A DNA stretch of 64,000 bases from the NCBI GenBank assembly GCA_011009095.1, contig VTPC01000911.1, positions 153,675 through 217,674 of the forward strand, read 5' to 3'. Below are positions 22,395 to 33,330 of this stretch, in pieces. The notes beneath the pieces were generated by a model, which was given only the letters and a program-made list of their open reading frames with translations, was not told where the DNA came from and did no database searches. Every line of letters starts with the position of its first letter. Within the stretch, counting starts at the first letter, position 1. The DNA is from Ignelater luminosus. Its lineage: Eukaryota; Arthropoda; Insecta; Coleoptera; Elateridae. The position numbers and the translations under genes are program-made.

Positions 22395-23006
22395 TAACTT
22401 GAGTTAGAATAAAAATATTTTCATTCAAATTTGTTTAAGTATTAAGGTATGCGGAGTGTAATCATTGTGTTTTGTACAAGAAGTCATTTAACATCCAAAG
22501 AAATCGAAGCATTTCATCTATGCAAAATCAAAAGAACGAGGAACAGGGCTTCCAGGCAATCACTTTTTCCACATAAGGAAAAAAATTCACTTCAGTTCAG
22601 TTTTGTTAAAATTTATTCCCTCAATTCACTTTTTTTATAATTTAGGAGTTAACTCGAGTTAAATTTTCTAATTTACTGTATTCATGATAGATTCTATCGT
22701 GCCTCTAGATTGATTAGACTTTGGGAGTCGTGCGTCAAGCTAAGAAATAGCCAGGATCATAATTATGCAAAACAAACTGCATTTTTCCACGTTACTAGGC
22801 AAATTATCATAGACTTGGTTTACCTCAATGCACATTCGGATGCTTAACCTTTAACGTATTTCGTCTCATTGCATTGTGTGTAAATCTTCCTGCTCGTTTT
22901 CTGCATTTTATAGCAAAAAGACAAGTTGATCTTGCAACTTATTGCGTCATACAACAATTTCCTGCAAATAGACATTGGCATACCACCGCTGATATTAGAT
23001 TTAAGT
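22395..23006. other. no feature recognised
   Basis: One 63-residue frame (22449-22640) with no recognisable domain; otherwise AT-rich DNA. Confidence 0.45.
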
Positions 23007-23246
23007 CCAGTAGACGTACGGCGTACAACCCATCCCGAAATTAGTCCACAGATGGATATCCACCGAACGTACAGCATATAACACTGAAATTAGTGTACAG
23101 ATGAACGTCCAGTGTATATACGGCATATAATCCATCACGAAATTAGTCTATAGATGGTTGTCCACTGGATATATAGCATATGGTCTTCTGAATTGGACAT
23201 CCGGTGGATATACCAAATTCAATCTGCACGAAATTAGTTCATGTGC
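23007..23246. repeat. 53-bp tandem repeat, about 4.5 diverged units
   Basis: Units start at 23007, 23060, 23109, 23162 and 23201, each with CCAGTGGA- or CCACTGGA-like starts. Lengths are 53, 49, 53, 39 and a partial of about 46 bp. Common blocks are CGGCATATAA, CACGAAATTAGT and ACAGATGGAT. The units differ by point changes and short deletions, as in an old minisatellite. Confidence 0.75.
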
Positions 23247-25441
23247 TATTTATTTACTCACGGAAACATTGAAGCCTATCAGCAATAAGTGTCTTATAAA
23301 TATTGCATTGCAGTTTAATAGTGAATTATATTTTTTATCTTTAGTTAATTCACTTGGAATTCATTTTATAAAAAAATTTAATCACTTGATTCACTTTAAG
23401 CAACCAGAAGCTTTGCTGGAAGCCCTGGAGGAGTCATCTTCATCATCATCAACTTAACTTAAGTCGATCATATTCGAAGTGGAAATTAGAGACAAATGGT
23501 GTTTGACATCTGAGTGCAAAAATAAGTTTGATTCTCCAAGCCTCAATAAGCAATTAGATAATGAGAACACTTAACTAGCTGAGGTGATGGTGAAGTAGCG
23601 AGAATAGCGGCACACGATAAAACATTTGCAACTGTTATAAAATTGCTCTCTTATCCGCTTTACGATGACCTTTTGGAAGGTGGTTCATGAAACTAGTTCA
23701 TTCAAAATTTGTCTTGTCTTTGGTTAGTTTGATATGCGAATAAGGACGCTTAAAAATAATAGCAGACCAAACCACACCAAAGTAATGAAACGTCTTTTGA
23801 ACGATACCTATGATTTTACCTGCAAACAAGCATCAATGTAGTCGCAAAAAAAATGCAAAGTGGTTATCGATTGAATCTCATTCCCTTAATGGTACCGTGT
23901 TTGTTCGCACCTTTAACATCACCGCTTCACCAAGACCTCAGTTTAACCTACCAATCAAAAGTGCCATTACTTATGTGACATAAGATAATAATGTTTGTTG
24001 TTGTGTTGATCGTATGGCTCGACTAAAACAATTACCTTATTTAAATGTTTTAGTACTGTATTGACTTTCATGGTCACGATTTTTGCGCTAAATCTGCAAT
24101 TTTAAATAATCTAGAAAAGAAAACATACCTTAAACTGACCCCACAAAATAGGTACATACTATAGTTTCATCTGATTTGTAAGATTAACAAAATAGAAATG
24201 TTCTATGGTCTTTATTTACCTCACAACGTAGGACCACTATCTTCTAACTCGATATGTCATGTAGTATCTACAACCTTTTCTAACCTCTCTTTTTCCAATT
24301 TTTAAATATTCTTCTATTATTTCTTCTTTAGGTAATTAATAATGCACTAATGTTAATTTGGCATTGGGGAATCGACTTAAAGAGAGAAGCTAAATCCGTT
24401 TCGTTAGCACTGCAGTCATCACTCCGTACGTCTCCGAATGGTTTTCCATGTTAATAGGTTTCTAAGCAAATACATTGAAACAACCTCAAGGCAACTTTTA
24501 GTTTAGCGATTTGTTTTCCATGGTATTTTCTAATGGAGTTTAATCTGCTTCTGGTCATAAGTTTCTGCTTGATAGTAAGTAAGTTACTAGTCCATTTTGA
24601 AGCAGTAAAAGCAACCAACGCAGAGACAGATTCCAATTGCTGAGAATTATCCACAGTTCTGTTTCCACTAATGGTAAAGGTGATAATCACAGTTAACTAT
24701 TGTAACATAATATCAGTTTTATCTTTATCGATATTTTGGTATCAGACATCGTATAAATCAGAAATAAATCACTCAACTCGAAAGAAAATATTCTGAAACA
24801 AGAAAAGATTCCTTTTACCGCGAGATATGTAGTTGTAATGCAAAGCACAAAACTTGCCATGATGAATCAACACTGCTGTACTCTATTAAATCATATTGCC
24901 CTTTCATTAAAAAGAATGTCACAAGGTAATTTAGAGGTTGTTATTCCAAAACTGCTTGATTAACCTTATTTGAACGAAATAAATGCGAAATTGTCGGTTC
25001 TACGAGAAAAACTTGACTTTTTGAAAATATAGGACGAGGCTCTCACTATACTTTCATAACATACCAATTTCAAGCAATTCTGTTTGACAAAAAAAATTTT
25101 AATTTCAATAAAATCGGTTTAGGAAAAATACAGTTAATTCTAAATAAATTTGTTTATTCCCGGATTAAATGTTTGTTAAGCTAATTGAACTAACGCAGAT
25201 GTTATTTTAACAAATTAAGATTTGTTGAATTCTCTGGTTGATTTTAATAAAGCTTATTATGTAATTAGATTATGTTGTGCCCGTGTAGTAGTCTTTTATT
25301 TTCCCTCATTTTATCTCTGTTGCAATTAAGCCTCAAGGAGTAATAAGGGGGATACCAGAACGCACGCAGTAAGCAACCAAGGATCGTCCTAAGGATAAAT
25401 TTTCAAGGCATTTGATGAGATACATTCTTTAGAAATTGCAG
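23247..25441. other. no feature recognised
   Basis: Includes a 99-residue frame at 23158-23457 whose first part overlaps the tandem repeat and whose tail is a short Ser run from a TCA/TCT-rich stretch. No domain, splice-supported exon or mobile element was recognised. Confidence 0.45.
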
Positions 25442-25642
25442 TCTCGAGAAGAGCGCGTCTATGCGGCGCCGCTAGATGCTATCACGGAACTGTCAACTAT
25501 ACAGAGAATAGTGAAAATACCCTACCCCAGATATAGGGATTTATACGGCGGCAATAGAAATTCTATGGTAATCCTAGTAGCACTTGCATCGCTCTTTGTG
25601 GGGGCGTTTATTTTCCTTTTTAAATGCTCAATAAGTAGATGA
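25442..25642 (+). CDS. candidate terminal exon of an unidentified membrane protein
   Basis: After an acceptor-like TTGCAG ending at 25441, an open frame of 66 codons runs to TGA at 25640-25642. It reads SREERVYAAPLDAITELS, then PYPRYRDLYGGNRN, then a hydrophobic segment of about 20 residues (VILVALASLFVGAFIFLF) and a short basic tail. This layout is what a last exon with a C-terminal membrane anchor would look like. A polyadenylation-type AATAAA lies at 25786-25791. G+C is higher than the surroundings. Against it: the pyrimidine tract is weak, no partner exon was found and the family is not recognised. A chance frame remains possible. Confidence 0.35.
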   Translation, partial: SREERVYAAPLDAITELSTIQRIVKIPYPRYRDLYGGNRNSMVILVALASLFVGAFIFLFKCSISR

Positions 25643-26988
25643 ACGTAATTTGCTAAAGTAAAAAGGTTTTGTGAATTTATGGTAACGTAATTTTCTTCCC
25701 GGTGTATTAAGTTAGAAACTCCGAACGCTGAGTTAAGTTATTTTTTGCCATAGAAGAAATCCAAACGATTCCAGTGTTGACCTTCAATAAATAACAAACA
25801 TCTTTCTGGAAAAATAGGAGTCTTTTCAGTTTTTGCTTATTGAGATATAAGGGTCATTAAGAAATCTAAAAATTATTCTTCTTTTGCTAATGAACAGCTA
25901 TTTTCAGTTAGAGATTTTTTACAAATTCGGGCTGTTTAACTCTACTGGAGTAATTCCGGTAGTTTATTGAATTATCAATAAAAGGTTACGGCTGTTTGAA
26001 AACTAATTTAGTTAGTTGTAAGGATCAAATAAGAAGCTATCCTGAAACTTGAAGTTGTACTATTTTCTAGAAGCATAAAATGCAGTTATTTTCTTTGTCG
26101 CGTGGGTTTGTCAGAGGAAACTTTATTAATTAGGGTTATTGGTGCCTTGAAACAAACGAGAATAAAGAGCAGTAAGACTTCTGCAGAATTAAACGCATCA
26201 GTCGCAAATTGGGATTTATCTCTCTTTCTGAAATTGTTACACTTCTTGTCAGCTATCGGAAAAAATACAAAAAAGTCTGCTGAAATAACAGCTGATGGCT
26301 GGCGGCTGAAGGCAGCATAAAAATAATGTTTATTGAATATTATGAAAATGTTATTTTAGTTTTGTTTACAAAATCTTCTTTAGACGTTTTACATTGTTTT
26401 AGCTCAATGGTTCGCTTTTAAGACCACAACCATAAGCAACGATCTTTATGGATGTGGAGTATTGACGATTTATTTAGAAAATTTAACACAGTTAGAAGGG
26501 CCTGGCAAGTGAGAGTTACGTACAAAATTCTCACTAGGTCAAAAATACTCCAGTCATAAAAAAAATATTCTGATTGGATCTTCAGCTAACTCCTTCATGT
26601 CGGATGCCCCGTGTGCAATGAATCGGGCCTGTTGCCTATAACAGCAAGTTTAAGCTAAACTGGTTGGTGAAAGGAAAGGTCAGCATACTTTTTTATCATT
26701 TTGTGAAAGATTGCTCTTCAGTCAAGAACAGTAGATTTGCAACAGGGCAAGTCGAGCAGGTGATAAAAGAAGTCCATGAAAATTGCAATGTTGGTATCTT
26801 CATAAACCACTAAGAAAACCGAGTTCAGTGGGTGAGATTTTCGTTCTTATCTTGACTTGGTGCACCAAAACTAACAAATAAGATTTGACAAAGGTAACGC
26901 TTATTAGTCGATTTGGAGATTTCCATGAATTGTTTCGATTTAAAAGTGCTGTGATTCGGATCCAAAAGGTCTTCATCCAAAGATTATA
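25643..26988. other. no feature recognised
   Basis: Apart from the AATAAA at 25786 noted with the candidate exon, only short frames without recognised domains are present (for example 26102-26320). Confidence 0.45.
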
Positions 26989-27556
26989 CAGAGTGATCAT
27001 TTTAAAACTTCCCACCTTGAATAACTCTTTAATTGGTAAAATTATCAAAAATCGCTGAAACGGTCGATATTGTTTTGTGGTGGGACATTTAATAACCTAC
27101 TCTAATCAGTTGGGAAATCTTCACCCTCCTCCAATCACCTACACCACAAAATCTTAAATGGCACTACTCCTTGTGTGATATATCATATTAAAGGGTATAA
27201 GATTCTCTATCTTTTACATCAAAGAAAATTAAAATCGGTCCAGCCGTTCGTGAATTAGAGCCAAAAATGTATTTAATTCAATCAGTACGTTTCTGTCTGT
27301 AGTTCACGAACGGCAGGGCTGATTTTAATTTTATTTGATGTAAAAGATTGAGAATTTTATATCCTTTAAAATGATATATTACACATGGGGTAGTTCCATT
27401 TACAATTTTGGGGGGAGGGTGAGAATTTCCCAACTTACTAGAGTAGGTTATTTAAATGTCCCCCTGCAAAACAAAATCGACGCGTTTCAGAGATTTTTGA
27501 TAATTTTACTAATTAAAGGGTTATTCAAGTTGGGAAGTTTTAAAATGATCACCCTG
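26989..27556. mobile_element. complete foldback MITE with CAGRGTGATCA ends
   Basis: The left end CAGAGTGATCATTTTAAAAC and the right end, read on the other strand as CAGGGTGATCATTTTAAAAC, start inverted arms of about 260 bp each. They meet near 27280 around an inverted pair (CCGTTCGTGAA / TTCACGAACGG). TA flanks both ends (26987-26988 and 27557-27558). There is no coding capacity. TA targeting and the CAG start fit a Tc1/mariner-type non-autonomous element. A half copy is at 2350-2630. Confidence 0.85.
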
Positions 27557-28258
27557 TATATATAATTGCAGCTAGTAATGGGAATTTTACTACTCTGCAA
27601 ACGTGGCAAGTTATTAACTGCCTAAAGTCTATATGAATCGTGTTGCCATACACTTGAAAAAGGCTTTTATTACAGAAGCGAAAACACCGAAACTATTGGA
27701 GCAATTTGTGAGTCTTTTGGATTACTACAAAAATGTTTTAAATGTCAAAAACGCGCTCATTCTGACAGAAATTGTATGCATCTTTTTGTTAGTTTATGAT
27801 CTTATGCCTTATAAAGGCAATCAAATGCGAATTTGAACAGTTAGCAGATCACATTTAGAAATGCAATTCCTCCTATTAAGAGAACTCTTTATAAACAAAT
27901 TTCAAACGGATGCTTTAAATAACTTCAATTCGTTCAAATAATGAAACTGAAATTGCTCTAAATATTACAAACACCATTTGCTTTAGTCTGCGGCAAATAT
28001 TGCATCGTCGCATAATCATTACAATATACAATCATGTTGACAATAACAAATTGTGAAATCACCATAATGTAATCTCACTTCAAAGCCAATTAACAATTAT
28101 CTTCCGCGGGAATAATGTTTACATTAAACTTTGCGTTTGATCTAAATTACCGTTGCATGCATTATACTTTTTTAATTTTTTTAAAGTGCATTTTACCTAC
28201 ACTAATATTGTTTTGATTAGCTTTATTTATTAATTCGATTTTTTCTCTTTTGTTTCAG
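27557..28258. other. no feature recognised
   Basis: Contains a 67-residue frame (27633-27836) with no recognised domain. The end of the interval, 28235-28258, is a pyrimidine-rich tract leading to an AG, described with the next feature. Confidence 0.45.
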
Positions 28259-28320
28259 GTAAGCGCGCGAGAATGATGTCTGTTATTTTATCTGAGCTTC
28301 ACCAAAATGTGCAACGCAGT
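28259..28320 (+). CDS. candidate short coding exon with start codon
   Basis: A strong acceptor precedes it: a long pyrimidine tract ending TTTTGTTTCAG at 28258. A good donor follows, GTGAGTAA at 28321. Only one of three frames is open across the 62 bp, reading KRARMMSVILSELHQNVQRS. Two ATGs lie at 28273 and 28276, so this could be the exon carrying the initiator, with 15-16 codons and phase 0 at the donor. The sequence upstream of the ATG would then be 5' untranslated. The protein is not recognised and no second exon was identified nearby, as expected in a window that may be mostly intron. Confidence 0.4.
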
Positions 28321-31300
28321 GTGAGTAATAATAATAACAAGCAGCAAACCTACCTTCTTTTTTCGCGTGACTTTTTTGAATTAATTTTGCTTTTTTTGGA
28401 AGCTGTTATTAAAGTTTTAATTGCTTCATAAGAAACTCGTGTTAATTAAAGAAGATTTTAGCCTTTTTTTATGTCATTTGACGAGTTATGTTGTGTAATT
28501 AATAATAGTGAAAAAAAAAGGATAAGCATAATTTAAGTCAAGAACTGTGGAAGTAAAAGTGTTTATAATAAGAAATGAAATTGAGTGCTAATTTGCAGTT
28601 TTGACTAATTAATTTTTATTTTACACATAACTGTCGTAGATTATTGTATGGAGTATTTTGCAGAAATAGAAGATACATGCCATCATCATTCATAAATTGA
28701 TTGGCTGGTTATTTTCGCTAATGGTAAACTGTTCATGATAGGTTTTTTCTGTTTTTTAGTTTAGAATTCAGCTAAATTGACATTTGAGGGCGCCACGTTA
28801 AATTTAGGTGAAACAATTTGCTCAAAATTGTGTATTTTGGTTGTTTAATATCCTAAGTTCCTCTTACAAATATTAAAGGCACGGTTTAAATACTTAATAT
28901 GGTGTGCGTTTCCCAAACAACCTTGTATGGTTTTGCCCCAGCTGCAGCTATTTATGGCGTTAGATGAACTGAAATTTTTTTCCATAAGAAAAGAAGCAAA
29001 CGAATGGAAAATCAATACGCCTATTCGCCGTAGGAATCTTCTAAGAAAGAGAAATCTTTTAAATCGATGTGAATTTAAAACATTGTACAGAAACTTAATT
29101 TAACTTACGGTAGTCTACTCATACATCAAGTTCACCATCACTATGGAACATTGACTGTTCTAAAACTAGACGAATATCCAGTTTTCTAAACCAACCGCGA
29201 ATGTTATTTTTTTTGACAAACGAGCAGTTTTAGTGCGAATACGAGGACCAGAATTTATTCGTCAAACATTGCATCAAGGAAACAAACATAATACTCAGTT
29301 TATAAATGTACTTTTATCATTCCCCATTACTATTAATACTTTCATCCAGTAAAGAAAACCAATTTTCATACCCATTGATTAGAAAGGAATTAATCTTAAC
29401 TCTCCTTATCTTGGAACAATCCAAAAATAATTTTCCAATCTGCATCATTATTATTGTTGTTGTACGTGGAGAGACCACCAGTAGTCTTGATAAGTTTTCT
29501 ATTTAAATTCATGCGAAAAACGAAGATCTAATTAACTTTTAAGCTTATCAATTCACGGTATCTTAATTTAAAACAACTTACATTTATTCTCTCTCTCTCA
29601 TAATAGTCGCCACGTTGCGCGACTTCCATTTCCCACGTATACATACATATTACACTACGTGCATTGGGTGTGTACAAGTTGCCGCCGGTTATACCTGTAT
29701 AATTTAAGTACAGTTATCTGTTAAGTATGGCTGTATTTATGTTTTCTATCTGATAATTAACCCCTAGGGTCCCTATTGAAAAAATGCATTTTTGTCAATA
29801 ACGTTATACGTCACGTTTCCCACAATCCTTTTTCAACTGTAATTTTTACTTTATTTAGATTATAGAATTTCTCTAGCGAAAACTAATAAATTAATATAAA
29901 AAGCAGCTTCGATAATCACTTGTTTCACTTTAAATTTAATGAGCATAAACATTAGATTTCACTGTCTGTTGACATTACAAATAAAAGTAAGATTGGCGGT
30001 CTTTCAGTTTGAGCTTTTTGCTACATTTAACAAGATAAGTGTTTTGCGTCCGAATTTATTTACGAGGAAGGGAAACTACGCCTCTCTGTGTGTGCATGCT
30101 ATTGAAGTTCCGAAAAAATGTATTTTAAAACGTAAATAGAAGTGATGACAGCTCTTTTTATTTTACGTTCTAGTTTCTTGTTTTGTTTGGCTATTAGCAT
30201 ACCATCGGTTGATTTCATAATTACAACTAATAGAAAGAAAAACTTAAAATTGCATTTCCACTTATTTAATATTCAGAATTGGTTTTTTTAATGCGGTTAT
30301 AAATAGAAATGACAATTCAATTGGCGTGATAGTTGAAAAATCGAAAACTTTAGTGATATAAACTTTTAAATGTAAAATTTGTTTTTGTTAGTGGTCACAA
30401 GCACAGAATTATTGATTAATTTTTTGTACTATTGTCTCAATAGGGTTTTGGGAAACACCGGCATGGTTTACAATCTGAATTATTGTGTTTCATAGACATT
30501 TAATTTTCTCTTTGGAAAGTTTCTTTGTTGACTAAACGATGTTTTGAAGTCTGGCTAACGCTATGTCATTTTACAAAACCACAAATTACAATAAGACGAC
30601 TACGTCTCACCCTCAAATTCTATGGGTCTTTTTACAAGAATCTTAAGTTGCTATCTCCATTGCGGATACTTTCTCAAAGTTTGGAAAAATCTATTGATGA
30701 TCAGGACTATTAATTTGTTGCCTTTTTTAGTGTTACCTAATTTTTTAAATAATTGTGGTCATTAAATTAGATATTATTTAGAAACGAACAATCTGTATGG
30801 CTTTCGTCCCGACAGAACTGCCTGCCGTAAATGCTCGATTTGTGATAAATGGTGTTTTGTCACCACGTTTACATTCTGTCATCTTCTGGATTATGGCGAT
30901 CGACATAGTCCATTAGTGAAACTAAGACCAATTCTTCCAAATTTCAAATCTCCACAAAACCATTCTAAACAAAATTCTTCTCAAGCGCAAAAGAATTTCT
31001 TTCCGTCCTAAAGATACAGTAAACGACGACATTCTAACTGTTGACTTCTTTCTCTTCGTACAACAAATTCTAGCCAATTCGACGCGTCGATTACAAGAAG
31101 ATTCTTATCTTCTAAAGACCGCTAGGAAACTGATCCATTAAATACCATTATAGTGGTGTAATTTTGAGGAGTAGCAGTTTTTCTTATTTATAAATAATTT
31201 CGGACTTGGTCAGTTTTTTTTATTGCAGCAGTCCCAATAGCAAACTGCTAAAATTAGCTCGTTTTTGTACCCCCTTCTGTTGCTGATTACTAAGAGTTTT

Positions 31301-31568
31301 TTGATCGTTTTTGTTTTTTAGATTTTTTTCTTGTTGATCCAATTGATTTGTTAACAATATAAACATGTAATGACAGATCCAGAATTCACAGCAGGTGCTC
31401 AACAGAATAAGTTGATTCAGCTGGACTTGGCCCAAAATTAATGGATGAGATAAAATGATCATGTGGCAAATTTAAAATAAAAAATTAAAGCTTTTCCAAG
31501 GCATGTAGTATGAACGACAGTTTCAAACGGGACACAGTAGTTTTCTTCATTGGTCCTATAATGTTCAT
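28321..31568. other. no gene recognised
   Basis: AT-rich DNA with short frames. A G+C-raised patch at about 29590-29700 has a CT run. A frame near 30795-30830 (LYGFRPDRT) faintly recalls a LINE reverse transcriptase motif but is too short to call. Confidence 0.45.
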
Positions 31569-32647
31569 TTACCCATCATAATACTTGACGTTTGCATAAC
31601 GTTTATACGAGGATTCTTCATTGGAAACACGTTTAGAAGCTGTAAGACATTTTTTATTCAACAAATTCAATATTTCCGGTTGTTTGCGGAATCATTCCCT
31701 AACAGCAATCTCTACCTCTGCGTCCGAATTGAATCACCGTCATTTTAGTGACTGTTTTAATGGGCCGAACACCTGAAAATCACACGGCGACAAGTCGAGA
31801 CTGTACGGCAGATGTTTTAAGACTTCCCATTTCATACGCCCAAACAGATCTTGAGCTGTATGAGTCACATGGGGTCGAGCATTATCATATACAAGAATGA
31901 CACCACTTGTGAGCGTTCTGGGACGTTTATTCTTGATGCTGACATGTAAGCGTTTTAAGGTATCAGCGTTAATGTTTAGACTAGGTTTTTTAAAATCCAA
32001 GAGCAGCACACCCTCGAAATCAAAAAATACGGTCACCATTACTTTTCCTGCCGAAGGTTGAGACCGACATTTTTTTGCCTTCGGAGATTGTGGATGCTTC
32101 CATGTTCTGCATACTTTGACGTTTGGATTCTGGTTCGTAGTGATAACATCAAGACTCATCACTGGCAACAATTTGGTGTAAAAGGGCATTACCTTGTTGT
32201 TGATAGCACATCAAATGCTGTAATGATAAGGCCGAACGCAAATTCTTCTGTTTATCAGTAAGCAGTCGTGAAATCCACTGAGCAGCAACTTTGTGATAAC
32301 CAAGACTATGAATTATGGAATGGACAATTCCCAAGCTGATATTCGACATCTGAAAAATTTAACTGTGATACGCCTATTTGCGCGTAAAGCAGTTTCCAGC
32401 TGTCTCACATTTTCATCTGATGCAGCAACACGTGCAGGTCCGGGACGGGCCAAATCTTGAGTGGATTCTCTTCCTTGTCGAAATTTTCTGTACCATTCAA
32501 CCACTGTCGTATGAGAATAACTGTAGTCACCATATACAACTTTCATTCTCGTATAAATTTCCATTAGCTGTGACGACCTTCAGCTGCCAAAAATTGAATA
32601 ACAGCACGCAGATTATTTTTGAGCGGATTTTCGATCGTGAATGCCAT
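31569..32647 (-). pseudogene. mariner-type transposase, decayed
   Basis: On the minus strand the protein starts at the ATG at 32647 with MAFTIENPLKNNLRAVIQFL and can be followed through shifting frames to a stop near 31569, about 360 codons, the usual mariner length. Pieces in order are VVEWYRKFRQGR (second helix-turn-helix region), ANRRITVK, LGYHKVAAQWISRLLTDKQK (the WVPR-type linker), ASDES (first Asp region), QPSAGKVMVTVFFDFEGVLLLDF, VYDNARPHVT (second Asp) and YSLDLSPCDFQVFGPLK (third Asp), then KRYANVKYYDG at the end. Second and third Asp are 34 residues apart, so it is D,D34D. At least four frameshifts and several stops make it inactive. Terminal repeats were not recognised. Confidence 0.85.
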
Positions 32648-32845
32648 TTTGTAACTCAGTAACAATGCTTAGAGAAGGGTCAAACGCAAATATTTTTGAC
32701 AAATGCGTCATTAAACGAACAAAACCTCAAATGAATTCCGTTGCCGTGACGACGAAATCATCGATACCCTGATAAACATATTTCCATTGAACAATGTAAA
32801 TTCAAATGTATACTAGCCCAAAAATATATTGCAGTAATTTCTATA

Positions 32846-33330
32846 CAGTGTGTCCACATTTCGATACTCACTATTGGGATCTCGGAAAATGTAAGAGATA
32901 CGAAGTCGGTTAAATTAGAAAAGTTTTGGCTATTTTGAAGATCAGTTTATTTATACTTTTGTTTTTTCAAAAAAGTTCACGGTTTACTAGATATTTGCTA
33001 AAAACAAAATTATCTTATTTTTTTAAAGTGAAATATCTCAGAAACGAACAAGGATAGAAAAGAACGTTTTAGAGAATTTTCTCTGAAACAAAAAAATTAT
33101 TTTCGCAATTGTTCTTTTCTATCCTTGTTCGTTCCTGAGATATGTCACTCAAAAAAAATAAGATAATTTCGTTTTTAGCAAATATCTAGTACGCCGTGAA
33201 CTTTTTTGAAAAAACAATAGCATAAGTAAACTGATCTCTAAAATAGCCAAATATTTTCTAATGTAACCGACTTGGTATCTCTTACAATTTCCAAGATCCC
33301 AATAGTGAGCATCGAAATGTGGACACACTG
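32846..33330. mobile_element. foldback MITE, CAGTGTGTCC family, copy 1 (485 bp)
   Basis: Ends CAGTGTGTCC and GGACACACTG, each with TATA directly outside, give a TA (or TATA) target duplication. The two arms, about 220 bp each, are near-complementary: CATTTCGAT..CTCACTAT, GAGATACGAAGTCGGTTA, TTGCTAAAAAC and AACAAGGATAGAAAAGAAC all recur inverted. The centre is an A/T-rich loop near 33090. There is no coding sequence. It lies about 200 bp beyond the start of the decayed mariner. Confidence 0.9.

Noticed and set aside
30781..31140. Possible LINE reverse transcriptase (LYGFRPDRT)
   Set aside because: One short motif with no further reverse transcriptase blocks in any frame.
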